Source: Peltaster fructicola
Lineage: Eukaryota > Ascomycota > Dothideomycetes
Length of the DNA stretch: 64,000 bases
Direction: 5' to 3'
Assembly (NCBI GenBank): GCA_001592805.2
Contig: CP051142.1
Location: forward strand, 124,001-188,000
Shown here: piece by piece, positions 33,324-43,500 of the stretch
How the letters are laid out: each line of letters begins with the position of its first letter
Position numbering within the stretch: the stretch's first letter is position 1
The notes under the pieces: generated by a model
Told to the model about the DNA's origin: nothing
Databases searched by the model: none
Seen by the model: the letters and a program-made list of their open reading frames with translations, nothing else
Translations under genes and position numbers: made by a program

Positions 33324-34412
33324 GATCTGAGGAACGGGCTGAGGCAACGAGGGCGAAGTGAAGGAGAGATCGAGGCTTCGACACACATGAGCACAAGAAG
33401 ACCAGGCGGCTGCGAATAGTGCACAAGACGTCGGCGCGTGGCTGATGTCGCGAATGCTCAGCCAATCACATGCAAGGTCTATTGGTCGGCTTGGCGCCTG
33501 TGATGGACGTCGCGATGTCCTTGGTCATCTATTCTTCATCTCTTGAACTTTCCTTATCATAGGTCCTCACTCGAAGCTGTGCACAAAGACCCGTCTGGTG
33601 AAGCATTGTGCATCGCGACACTAAATTGTGAGAACGAACTCCACGAAGACCTGTTTGAGACAACGGCAAGCTCCAGTCTTTTCTTCGATAAGACTCGGTA
33701 TAGGAGCCATGGCGTCGAAACCACTTCAAGTACAATGCCACTCAGAGCATCTACAAGACTTCGGTGGTTGCTAGGTTTGACGACCGCCGAGTCTTGCGCT
33801 CAAAAGGTATATGTGATAACGGGATCGGCATTGTATTGTATTGACATCGCCATCACTGTCAACTGATCGCCTGTTTGAGGCGTAGAGAAGATCGACTCAG
33901 CAGCTGCAGTATCACGTGAAGAGAATAGCTTAGTCGCTTGGAGGTAGATTGTACATGGAACCTATTCACTAATCTCGAACAGAGATGCTGCTAATCGTGG
34001 CTTCAGACAGTAAGAAGGCAGTCAATCAACGACTGGACATTGTCTTGGCCTAGGCTACAATGACGAGATAACGAAAGCAATCGACAGCTACCTTGCGCAT
34101 TGTCGATCTTGTTCGGCCACTTTATACATTGCTGAGAAGGACAAGAGCATTGTGCTAGTAAGGACATTCACAAACAATAATGAGCACTTCGAACGAATGG
34201 AGATCTTAAGGAGTTACTTGTACCTTTTCCACGAGTGTACTTTCTGATCTCCTGACCTATGCTTGGGATCTCACAATTCGCCGACCGACACTGGACGAGT
34301 TCAGATCGCACAGCTGAGAGCATCAGATCGTTCCGCACCTGTTATCAAGACCGACACCAATCTACCACACGACTAGGCAAGTGATACTCGCTGCTTCAAA
34401 GATCTCCGACCA
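33324..34412. other. Divergent intergenic region, NUC1 / RING gene
   Basis: 1.09 kb with no supportable gene. Frames at 33529..33741 - and 33543..33866 + overlap antisense and show no motif. It should hold both promoters. Confidence 0.55.
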
Positions 34413-35501
34413 ATGGATCCCAGCCCACCAGGTTCCTTTGGTCTCGCACCCATGGACCTCATGGCCAACAATTTCTACTACGTCGTTGAGGTATCCGAAT
34501 CTGACGAGCTGGCTCTATCTCGTGAACATTCGCAAGACATTGTCCGCTCAGCGGAGCCGGATTGGACACCACCAGGTCTGCGTGAAGCTCCAGACACCTG
34601 TCACATCTGCATGGAGAAACTGGGCGAGGACACTTTGCTCACTCCTTGTGGACACCTGTACTGTCGTCCATGCATCAATCAGTGGCATCGTACGGGTATG
34701 ACAACACGACAGCCTGTCCTATGTCCGGACTGCCGTCGACAACTTTGGCCCATCGAGCGACCAGTACTCGACGAGCCAGCTTCAGAAGAGGAGTTTGAGA
34801 TGGAGCCCGAGGAGGAGAACGAGTCAGAGGAAGAGGTCGAGCCCATGTCAGAGGCAGTTCGTTCTCACGTCCATGATCACCACCTGAATCATATCGCAGG
34901 ACAGGCTGCAGATGTGCCAAATTGGGCCTCAGTGATCATTATCTTGGAGCACTCTGACATCGTGAACGGTACATTTGCCGAGTCCATTGGAATGTCCTCC
35001 GAAGGTTTATCGCGGGAGATCAGCTATGCAGTACATTACTTGTTGAATGGATGTCCCATAACAGCTCTATCAGCACCAGCTGAGCTCAGTCGCAGTAGAG
35101 CGTTTATCGATGCGCGCGTCTTTGCTGCTCTTCTGGCGACCGCATACGAGGCCCGAGTGCCAAGCATGCGTGTTCATGGGCCTACAGTGGACTTCGAAAC
35201 CCCTCCCAGCTCTCCCGCGCACAACCTTAGGACTTACTGGACGATGATCGTCGACAGCATGGTCAGTATTCTGCGCAGTGAACATAGTCGGGTATTATCT
35301 GCTGGGGCACTGCTGGATCATCTCGAAGAGCGTCTGCTCTCGCGATGTGACCCTCATGTCATACGTCCATTCATTCACTGCGAGGTCGACTCGGCGTGTT
35401 GTAACATGCTTGAAGAGTTGATGCACTACATTGTCGGTCGCTCAGTCTCACGTAGGGTTGGACGGATCTGCCATCGGCTTGTCAACATCGATGAGATGTA
35501 G
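34413..35501 (+). CDS. RING-finger protein, probable E3 ubiquitin ligase
   Basis: Single exon, 362 aa. A C3HC4 RING domain sits at residues 63-107: Cys63, Cys66, Cys79, His81, Cys84, Cys87, Cys104 and Cys107 (CHICMEKL, TPCGHLYCRPC, CPDC). The insert between the sixth and seventh ligands (16 residues) is a normal length. After the RING comes a very acidic linker (EEEFEMEPEEENESEEE), then about 200 residues of unrecognised, partly helical sequence. No membrane span is seen. RING proteins normally recruit an E2; the substrate is unknown. The downstream region shows no partner gene. Confidence 0.83.
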   Translation: MDPSPPGSFGLAPMDLMANNFYYVVEVSESDELALSREHSQDIVRSAEPDWTPPGLREAPDTCHICMEKLGEDTLLTPCGHLYCRPCINQWHRTGMTTRQPVLCPDCRRQLWPIERPVLDEPASEEEFEMEPEEENESEEEVEPMSEAVRSHVHDHHLNHIAGQAADVPNWASVIIILEHSDIVNGTFAESIGMSSEGLSREISYAVHYLLNGCPITALSAPAELSRSRAFIDARVFAALLATAYEARVPSMRVHGPTVDFETPPSSPAHNLRTYWTMIVDSMVSILRSEHSRVLSAGALLDHLEERLLSRCDPHVIRPFIHCEVDSACCNMLEELMHYIVGRSVSRRVGRICHRLVNIDEM

Positions 35502-36462
35502 GAAGGCTGGGAGAACACAAGAAGTGGCTGTTATGTTCCCGCGATTGAGGGCCTTCGCCATGATCGCTGGTGATCACACTGCCGGCGCGAATCTCAAGAT
35601 ATTGCCCAATCAACTAATCAGCACGAATCCTTGATTCAGGACGGCTGCAGCAACGGAGTCGTGCCATAGTAACATAACATCAATAACACAACATCAAGCT
35701 CGTAGTACATTGCCTTGAACCGATCTGCTTGTAGACGCACCCTATCGAACACATCTACCCAATCCCATCTCGGTAGTCTCATTCTTGTCTGCACACTGTG
35801 ATGTTCCGCAGAGCTGGCCTGTCCATCACGCGATCATCAATATCTGGCATGCCTCCAGACCCGATGGTTGAGAACCCGAGACAATGGTCTTGCTGTGCTT
35901 TTGGTCTGCCTCTGGACATTCGACGACATTGCACAAGGCAGCTCGTTTGGGAGGATCGAGCCCTCTCGCGTGACCGTGTACAAGCTGTAGACAAAGACGA
36001 GATGCCGTCCAACAAGTATGTCTTGGCACTGTCACAGAATCATGTGACTCACCCCGCAATCTGCTAGCCCAAACAAAGCCTAGAGCCATATCCACCGCCC
36101 GTGAAACATCCCTCCCTAACCCATGCTCTCGATAGCCAACCATAATAACTCATTCTCACAGCTCGTTGTTAAAGACATCTCTCACAGCTCTTGCACTCAC
36201 CCACTTTACAATCCACACCGATCTACTCACTCACCTTCATAAGACATACGAACACCATCCTTCACAGTAGCCTATCATCCCGCAGGAACATCCGTTCTAC
36301 GTCATTCCAAACGGTTTCATATCGAGCGCGCTGACGCGTGGGTGTTGACCTCAGGGTTATCATCCGACCGCTGCTGCTGAAACGAACTACCACGTTACTG
36401 CGCAGCGCTCAGGAGTCTACCCGACCTCATAACCCTCAATCACCACGACAAACAGAAACACA
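35502..36462. other. Intergenic region with an ACGCGT element
   Basis: 961 bp with no supportable gene. A single ACGCGT (36334-36339), the MluI cell-cycle box core bound by MBF-type factors in yeasts, lies 124 bp before the next ATG. One copy alone is weak evidence of cell-cycle control. Confidence 0.4.
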
Positions 36463-37284
36463 ATGACTGACGACAGTACCAATTCTCCTCCACGCACACG
36501 ACGATCCTCCTTTGCCGGCCAGACATTCGCTGACATCTTCGGCACTGGTCGTACGTCGATGTCCCGCAACAATGGCAGTGAGAACAGCCCACCGTCCTCC
36601 TATCCAGGTCCGATCACATCCGCCGCAGCACAAGCCCAACGACGACGACTATCTTTGACGACTTTTGGTCTCGGTAGCACCAACAGCACCTCGCCATTTG
36701 GCACCTACCGTGGCCGAAACGATAGTCTTGGCTCAGCCGACAATAGCATTGACGAGTGCGCAGTCGAGGATGATGTAGGCTCGAAAGATGGCCCGACTCC
36801 ATCTACACCATTCGCAAGACGAGTGAGCTTCGGAGCACGTGCCATGATGGATATCAAAAATGGCAATGGACCTAGTCCAAATCAACAGAATGGTAGATCA
36901 TCACCAGCGAGTCTTTCAAGCGGCGGTGGCGGAGGAGGAGGAATTAGCAGTGCTACTAGAGCACCTTCTGTCTCTGCCCGAGATGTCAAGGGTCGAGGTC
37001 TGTCTTTGCCGCATCTGCTTCACAGCGTGAACATTAGCCCTGTGAGAATGACACTGACGTCTTTTACAGCTTCAGGTGAAGGCTTCAATTGGTCTGACAA
37101 CCTTCGAACTCGAGCTGAGCGAACCTCGAATGCTGGACAGTCAAATACCGCTCCTCCAGTCACCCATCAGCGCGCCAAGAGTGTTGCAGTGATGGAGCCA
37201 CCTATTCGCGAGTCGCCGAGAGAACAGAAACGACCAGACCACTTCCAAGAACGCATCCTCAAGGGCGACTTCTATATGGACTGA
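36463..37284 (+). CDS. Disordered Ser-rich conserved fungal protein
   Basis: Single exon, 273 aa, no enzyme domain. The protein is Ser/Thr/Pro/Asn-rich with likely phosphosites (RRSSF, RRRLSL, RRVSF: basic-directed kinase sites) and a run of seven or eight glycines. The last 60 residues look conserved: GEGFNWSDNLRTRAERTS, then RAKSVAVMEPP and the end DHFQERILKGDFYMD. This pattern, a disordered body with a conserved short C-terminus, suggests a phospho-regulated adaptor. I know of no tested function. The first ATG is in a good context (cacaATGA). Confidence 0.7.
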   Translation: MTDDSTNSPPRTRRSSFAGQTFADIFGTGRTSMSRNNGSENSPPSSYPGPITSAAAQAQRRRLSLTTFGLGSTNSTSPFGTYRGRNDSLGSADNSIDECAVEDDVGSKDGPTPSTPFARRVSFGARAMMDIKNGNGPSPNQQNGRSSPASLSSGGGGGGGISSATRAPSVSARDVKGRGLSLPHLLHSVNISPVRMTLTSFTASGEGFNWSDNLRTRAERTSNAGQSNTAPPVTHQRAKSVAVMEPPIRESPREQKRPDHFQERILKGDFYMD

Positions 37285-37596
37285 TGGAGACCAATCGACG
37301 ACAGAGTCCCATAACACAACGTCTCAACTTAGAGATCTGTACGAATACGATTGTAGGGCTGTTAGGCTCGTTGAGGAGGATGATACTATTGTAGGCTGAC
37401 GACACCATGATGACACAAATGAGAGAGAGAGAGAAAAGACCCGACTGCGTTTACAGTCTGGAAGTATATCGCTACGAAGCAGACATGTATGCAACTATTA
37501 CCCTTTGAGGGCGTAGCAGACAGGTTACAATGCTATTCGTACAGATTATAATGCCACCATACTGTACAGCTTTTTTTGCCAAGTCGGACTCTCGAC
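37285..37596. other. Convergent 3' region with GA microsatellite
   Basis: 312 bp between two stop codons facing each other. It holds a short (GA)n run around 37420-37435 and a T7 tract at 37571-37577. Nothing coding is seen. Confidence 0.6.
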
Positions 37597-38610
37597 TTAT
37601 GCACGTATGCCTCTACCGCCGAGCTTACCATTGACGTCTTGTGGGGCCCTGTTGCTGACGACTTGCCAGTCCAGAGTATCCCAGAAAGAATCCAAGTATT
37701 TTAGCTTACCCTTCAAGCCATAGTCATAGATGTAAGTGTGCTCCCATGTGCTGACACACAGGACGGGCATCACCGTCGTGCCTCCGGGAGGTATCCTTGC
37801 CTTTTCCTGACCGATTCTGCTCGATGGACCGAAGTATCCTACGTTCGACTGCTTATAACGCGCGAAGGCGGCGTCGTCACTCGTATTCATCTCCAGGCTC
37901 TGCTGCATGAAGCCGGCCTCTGGGTATGGTGTTCCTCCACTGTATGTGCTCAAGATCTTCCAGCCTCCATCACGGACACCCGACACATTGTCTGGATCAC
38001 GCGCCCACACAAGCCAGACAAAGCCTGGTCCGAACATGGCAGATGCGGTATCGACAAGCGTCTTTCTGAGACTCTCGATCGAGCCGAAGGCATCGACAAG
38101 GGAGGAGTAGAGCGCGGGAAACTGATCGAGTCTGCGTGGATGCGGCGAGAATTGCTGCCAGAAGAAGTGGTTGTTATGTGCCATGCTCGCGTGATTGAAA
38201 AGGCTTGCTTGCTGCGGTTGATGCGCCGACCGCAGAACGAGCTCTTTAATGTCCTTGCCTGCATAGCTTTTGTCTGCGGTGAGCTCGTTGAGCCTTAGCA
38301 TCAACAGGTCCTGATATTCAATCCATCCTAGCTTGTAGCCATTTTTGCTAAACAGTCCTGATACACCTTCTGTCCAGAATTGCTCGTCGTAGTTTAGTAA
38401 GGGCCGGTTGTAGATGGCTCGTCGCTCAGTCGCCGGTGGGAATGTGGTAGATGCATTGCGCAGACTCGACACAATGCCAGTCGACTACGTCTCAAGTTAG
38501 CACGTGAGGTTCCTGTCGACGAGCCTAGAGGCCACACTTACGCAGGACGGACAGACCCATTGTCTAGTCGATGCAGTAGCAAGCGGCCGCAGTATCTGTC
38601 TGGTGATCAT
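37597..38610 (-). CDS. SOD-like mitochondrial ribosomal small-subunit protein (mS42/mS43 type)
   Basis: CDS complement(join(37597..38484,38542..38610)), 318 aa, with one 57-bp intron after the presequence exon (MITRQILRPLATASTRQW). The fold is that of Fe/Mn superoxide dismutase: YNRPLLNYDEQFW, then HNNHFFWQQFSP, and late VLCVSTWEHTYIYDYG. In fungi, SOD-like proteins of this kind (yeast Mrp1 and Rsm26) are structural parts of the mitochondrial small ribosomal subunit and are not dismutases. The usual four metal ligands are not all kept (SOD has DxWEHAYY, here STWEHTYIYDYG). The long insert with GGTPYPEAG also differs from true SOD. Which of the two paralogues it is cannot be decided here. Confidence 0.85.
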
Positions 38611-39074
38611 GGCGATGCTAGCGGTGATGTATCTGCTGGTCAATCGCTAATGCAAGATTCGGAGGAGGTGAAGTAAATCTCTCGGCACGACTGCGCATGT
38701 CTGAGTACATTGCAGTGTCGAAGCGCTGGCAGCCAATCAAGGCCGCAAGGACAGAGAGACTGGTCGCGGTAGCGCGCGACTGCATGTTTCATCCATCTTC
38801 ATCCTCCTCTGCTCTGAGGACGAAAGACTCACCATTCAAAGCAGGCTAGGTCTGGCTGCGACCTCCAGGCGGGTCTCAACAGGTAAGGCTTGAGGCGGTC
38901 TCATAAGGGTAGGACAGCAGCACATCGTCGCGTCCTTTCATCTTGTGTTTTTTGCTCGCTGCTGTGCATTTCAAAAGTCACTTTCTTTCCATAATATATC
39001 CTGCAGTAACGCGCTGGTCGCGTCAGTACTAATATCTTTTCCCTTCCCATTGTCAGCTCGAGCAGGCAAGCAAT
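38611..39074. other. Divergent intergenic region
   Basis: 464 bp between the start codons of the ribosomal protein and the wall-sensor-like protein. No gene is seen; it presumably holds both promoters. Confidence 0.5.
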
Positions 39075-40478
39075 ATGTCGACCACCTTGATCGCTACCAT
39101 ACTCACCTTAGCCTGCAGCTCGGTCCATGCAGCACCAGCACTCAACAACAGACTCTTCACCAGAGACAGGACATGCGGAGGCATCGCCTCGTTGTCACAG
39201 TGCGGTGGAAGCTTTCCGTCAGACTTCTGCTGTCCTACTGGAAGTCTTTGCGTGCCTCTCAATGTCACTGGAGCAATCGCAACCATATGTTGCCCGCAAG
39301 GCCAAGACTGTCGTACCATTCAACCAACCTCGTGCGACTTGAGCAGCTACAATGCCACAGTAGTTGCAAGCAATTCCGTGCACGCAAGTCCCATCAATGC
39401 TCCCGCTACTTGTGGAACAGCTTGCTGCCCACCAGGATTCTCATGCCGAGATGGACAAGTCTGCATTGCCATAGCGGCATCAGCGAGCAGTAGTCCTGTG
39501 TCGACGTCAGCCCAGGCCGCTACGACATCTGCTGCGACAGCTGCTGCGACATCAGCAAGCGCCTCTGCTGTGACTGTCGTCGGTGACAGTTCTTCTGCGA
39601 CTCAATCTGCCACTGGCTCATCATTCTCGGGCTCTTCGTTCGCTGCCGGCTTTGTGCCTGGCATCGTCCTGGGCATGCTACTGCTTGCTGCCTTCGTATG
39701 GTTTATGAGGAGAAGGAAGACCAAGGCTTTGGAATATAGCCATGAGAAGGCTCGGTCTCAGGATAGACTTACAGGACTGAGCCCAATCGATGTAGCGCAG
39801 CCATTTTCCTCACACACGCGATCGATATCTGAGCCTACGATGGTGGGAGGTGAAGGGTACAGGACAGACTTCCTGCGCAGCTCACCGATCGATGGTACAC
39901 ATGCCACGGGTACAGGAGAGACAGCAAGCTTTGGCACAATCGAAGAAGAGAGTTCCTCCGGTTCAGATCAGTACGAGCCGAAGCCCATGTTTCAGTTCTC
40001 CCCGTCCATTCGACAACCACGATCGCCATTACCTGCTCATATGAAGCGAGGCACGCTCTCCTATACTATCTCCCCGATTCGACAGCTGCGGACGAAGAAG
40101 AGCACCCAGTCCCTCCGGCGGCACGCTGCAAGTCCTATGCGCAGTAACTCCCAACGCACCAGATCGAGCGTCAGTCGAAGCAACACTTCAGCCAGCACAG
40201 AGACGATTCAGGTGCTCATGACGCCTGACCAACGGCCCTCATATGTTGCACCGCATCTGCCATCAGGTGCCTATGCTCAGCGAGTCCATGACACACCTAC
40301 ACGACAGCCTAATCAGTCACAGCCAGGTCTCTTAGGCTCGCCGTACTCATATCAGCCACGAGACAATGCATTGAATGTGGACACGTCAATGAGCGCGAGG
40401 AGAGTGACAACATTCAGCAGTCTCATGGAAAAGGCTGGTTTGAGGAGGGAGGATCTGTATTCAGATAGCTCTCACTAA
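39075..40478 (+). CDS. Cys-rich single-pass membrane protein, sensor-like
   Basis: Single exon, 467 aa. The order is signal peptide (1-19, cut after VHA), a cysteine-rich ectodomain (34-130, with CC pairs at FCCPTG, ICCPQG and ACCPPG), a Ser/Thr/Ala-rich stretch (131-190, likely O-mannosylated) and one membrane helix (193-211, FVPGIVLGMLLLAAFVWFM). A stop-transfer RRRK and a 250-residue Ser/Arg-rich cytosolic tail follow. This is the layout of fungal wall-stress or mucin-like sensors (WSC/Mid2 style), but the cysteine spacing does not match the WSC domain. A role in sensing or anchoring at the cell surface is inference. Six to eight disulfide-capable cysteines lie in two repeats of a CxxxxCC-like motif. 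Confidence 0.75.
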   Translation: MSTTLIATILTLACSSVHAAPALNNRLFTRDRTCGGIASLSQCGGSFPSDFCCPTGSLCVPLNVTGAIATICCPQGQDCRTIQPTSCDLSSYNATVVASNSVHASPINAPATCGTACCPPGFSCRDGQVCIAIAASASSSPVSTSAQAATTSAATAAATSASASAVTVVGDSSSATQSATGSSFSGSSFAAGFVPGIVLGMLLLAAFVWFMRRRKTKALEYSHEKARSQDRLTGLSPIDVAQPFSSHTRSISEPTMVGGEGYRTDFLRSSPIDGTHATGTGETASFGTIEEESSSGSDQYEPKPMFQFSPSIRQPRSPLPAHMKRGTLSYTISPIRQLRTKKSTQSLRRHAASPMRSNSQRTRSSVSRSNTSASTETIQVLMTPDQRPSYVAPHLPSGAYAQRVHDTPTRQPNQSQPGLLGSPYSYQPRDNALNVDTSMSARRVTTFSSLMEKAGLRREDLYSDSSH

Positions 40479-40514
40479 GGTAGCACATCATGGCAGGACC
40501 ATTCATACATTATG

Positions 40515-43500
40515 TTACAATCCAAGCTTCGTGATCAGACCGCGATATCTAGCCTGCACAGATCGAGGGAGTTTCTGCACGATGGGTTTGAGTCGTTCGT
40601 TATCGTAAGCCAGTTGGCCTCGCACTATTGCGTCCAGCACATAGCTGGCAACAGTATTTGATGCCAACGGCGGTGTGCGCAATACTGCTGCCGTCTCCTC
40701 GACACTGAACTCCTGTATGTGCCAGAGGTGGTATGCTCGCAGTGGAGCAGCAGTCATAGTGATCTGAGAAGTCTCCGATCGTTTCTCAAGCCATATCTTA
40801 CTCCATTCGTTTGCACGTCTAAGTTCGTCGCTCTCGAGACGAGTGTGTGCAGATGATGCTGTCTGGCGAGCTGTTGAGATCACATCATCTCCGGTGTTGG
40901 TTTCCTGGATTGTCATTGTCGCCTCTGCACCGTCATCTCCGTTGTCCTGGCTTTCCAGAGCATCGAAGAATTCGTCTTCGGCATCATCTTGATCAGCCTC
41001 TGTCGACACAGCCGCACCTTTACGGACACGCTTGATCGATGTCGACAGCGTGCCATCAGCCAGCTCGATCGGTAGACGCAGCTCCCAGAAAGCAGGCCTT
41101 GGAGGTGTCGGCTTCAGCGAGCGTCTCTTCTCATCTAAAGCATGGAATAAACGGAAGCCAGCATATGCATCAGACGCTGCATACTGGCATTGTGCCAGTT
41201 TGAGCTTTGATGACCATTTGCTTGTGCGAACTTCACCTTTGGGCAAAGGGAGTAGGAGTAACTGCTGGACCTGATCAGCCAACTTGATCAGAACCTTGTT
41301 GACCTTGGACGGCTCGTCTGCGCCAAACATGACCAGTCTGTACATGTGGCTAAGCTCGAAGACCCCTTGCATTTCGACTTCGAAGCAACGCAGTATCCGA
41401 CCAGCATCACCTGCAACGTTCACACCAGCCTTGATGCAGGTGGTCGACATCAACAACTTTTGTAGCGACGGAGGCATAAGGTCCGCGGCGGTGCTGCCGT
41501 CCCACCGAGCGATGTGAAACAAGTGACAGGCGCTCTCATTCGCAAGCTGAAGCAGCGACACACATCGTTTGATCTCGTGCGTTCCAGGCTTTGAGAACTC
41601 TTCCCATTCCAGGTCAAAGCCGAGTACAGGCTCGGTGAGCAGATCAGCTGCAGCGGCCTCTGCTTGTGCGAAGGTCGTATGGTAGTGAAGGCTAACAGGC
41701 TTTCCGTCGGAGTTGCTGTATAGTTCGAAGCTCCATGCACCTTCCTCCGATGCGCTGTCAGCTCTGAGAGCGCGGGCCAAGACATCTTCAGGGATTTGGT
41801 AGTCTAGAGCAGTGATGTCGACGCTATGTGTGCTCTTAGAGTCGGCATCTTCTTGCGTGCATATGATAGACTGCTGACTGTCTGAGCCATCATCACTCAA
41901 GGCATAGGAAGAAGTCTGGCTCCCTCCGTCACCACTGCGTGAATGAACGTGAGAGGACTGCGAATTGTCGTCGTCAATGCTGGATCGAAAGTCAGACGCC
42001 TGACCACTGATGATAAGCCGAGCTGAAGAGGCAGATTCATCCTCAGAGCAAGACTCCCACTCGCTGTCATGCGATTGCGCGGTGGAGTCTTGCTGATCAG
42101 CAGTGCAAGTCCTCAACAGTTGAAATAGAGGTGATCGAGCCAGGAGCATTTCCGATGCTGAGTCTGGTCCGGCACGACTAGGTTGCCATGTACTATACAT
42201 TCGTTTGACGCCCAAGGGATAGTAACGCACGCTGCCTGCCTCTACAGTACTCCGTGCTGTATCGCAAGAAGGTGTAGTAATGGTAGATGCTTTGCCCTGT
42301 ATGGCAGAGAATGCAGCACCTGGATTGCTGTCTTCAGCCTGCAGATGCTCGTTCGGGACAGCCGTAGCGTTAGCTCTGAGCCTCTCGCGCTTGGCGCGCC
42401 TTTTGAGTGTGCGTTTGGACGCTGGCTTGAACGAGCTCGCAAGCTGTCGTACCTGCTCAGATGTAGATGCAGCTGCGGCGTCTGGATTTGAAGATCGATC
42501 ACCACGTTGGGAGGTCTCGCTGGCAAAGTGTTTAGAATCGCCTCGTCGGGCGCGATGGACAAGTCTCGATCTCGCCAATGCATAGGAAGAAGTACTAGCC
42601 GTCGATCGGCGCACTCGGACCCTTCGATCAACCGTAGCAGCGCTGACATATGGGAGCAGGCGTGCGACTGCAGTCTGGAATCGTCGAAACAGCGGCTTGT
42701 AATCGATAAGTATGTCTTCGCGCAATCGAGTCGAGTCGTCCTCGGTCCATTGACCCAGTAACTTTTGCAGGACAATACGTTCCGCCTTGTGCTGTGCAGC
42801 AACTTCGACCTGTTCGTAGATTTCCACCTGCTTTCTTCCAAAGTCTGCAGGAAGAGCAGTGACCTGAGTCGACCTTACATGAGCCAGCAGTTCGGCATTC
42901 ACCGCCTCGTGGTCTCTTGCCTGTTGAGCAAAAGCGATTACCTCACTCGGCTCTTGAGCGAGAGACTTGAGCTGTTCTGCTCGCCGAAGTAGGGTGATGG
43001 CTTGAGTGAGTGAATGCAAGATCCTAACTATCTTCGTGTCGTCAAGCTCATCCTTCAATGTTTTGCTTCCCAGCAGCCTCGTCAGTGGTCCTTTCAGGAG
43101 TTGTCTTAGCATAGTAGCCCGAATTGAAGCCGGGGCGGTTTCCACGGGCAAGAACAACTGATGTAACAAATGCCTAGCGTCGTGTAGGGTGCCTTGAGAG
43201 ATCGACCGATGCTCGAGCATGGTACCCAGGCAGCTCTGCAGATTGGCAGAATATGAGCTGAGTTGAGCGACGACCTCCTTGTTAGGAGCTCCATCAGCAG
43301 TCTTATCTGATAGCGCCTTCATCAACTGTCTCACGGAATATGCGACAGCTGCGGAAGCACGTTGTCCTCTGCTGTGTAACTCGTCCTTCCAAACGTTGTA
43401 GGATGTCGTACGTCGCTGGCGCCGAGCAAGATATCCTCTATTCGCGGAGGCAACCCTGAGCTCCGTTTCTGATTGCAATTGTCGTATGTAGGGAGTGATA

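Noticed and set aside
37060-37072. Splice acceptor-like tttacag inside the Ser-rich protein
   Set aside because: The candidate donors upstream give lengths that break the frame, while the unspliced frame is continuous and conserved-looking.
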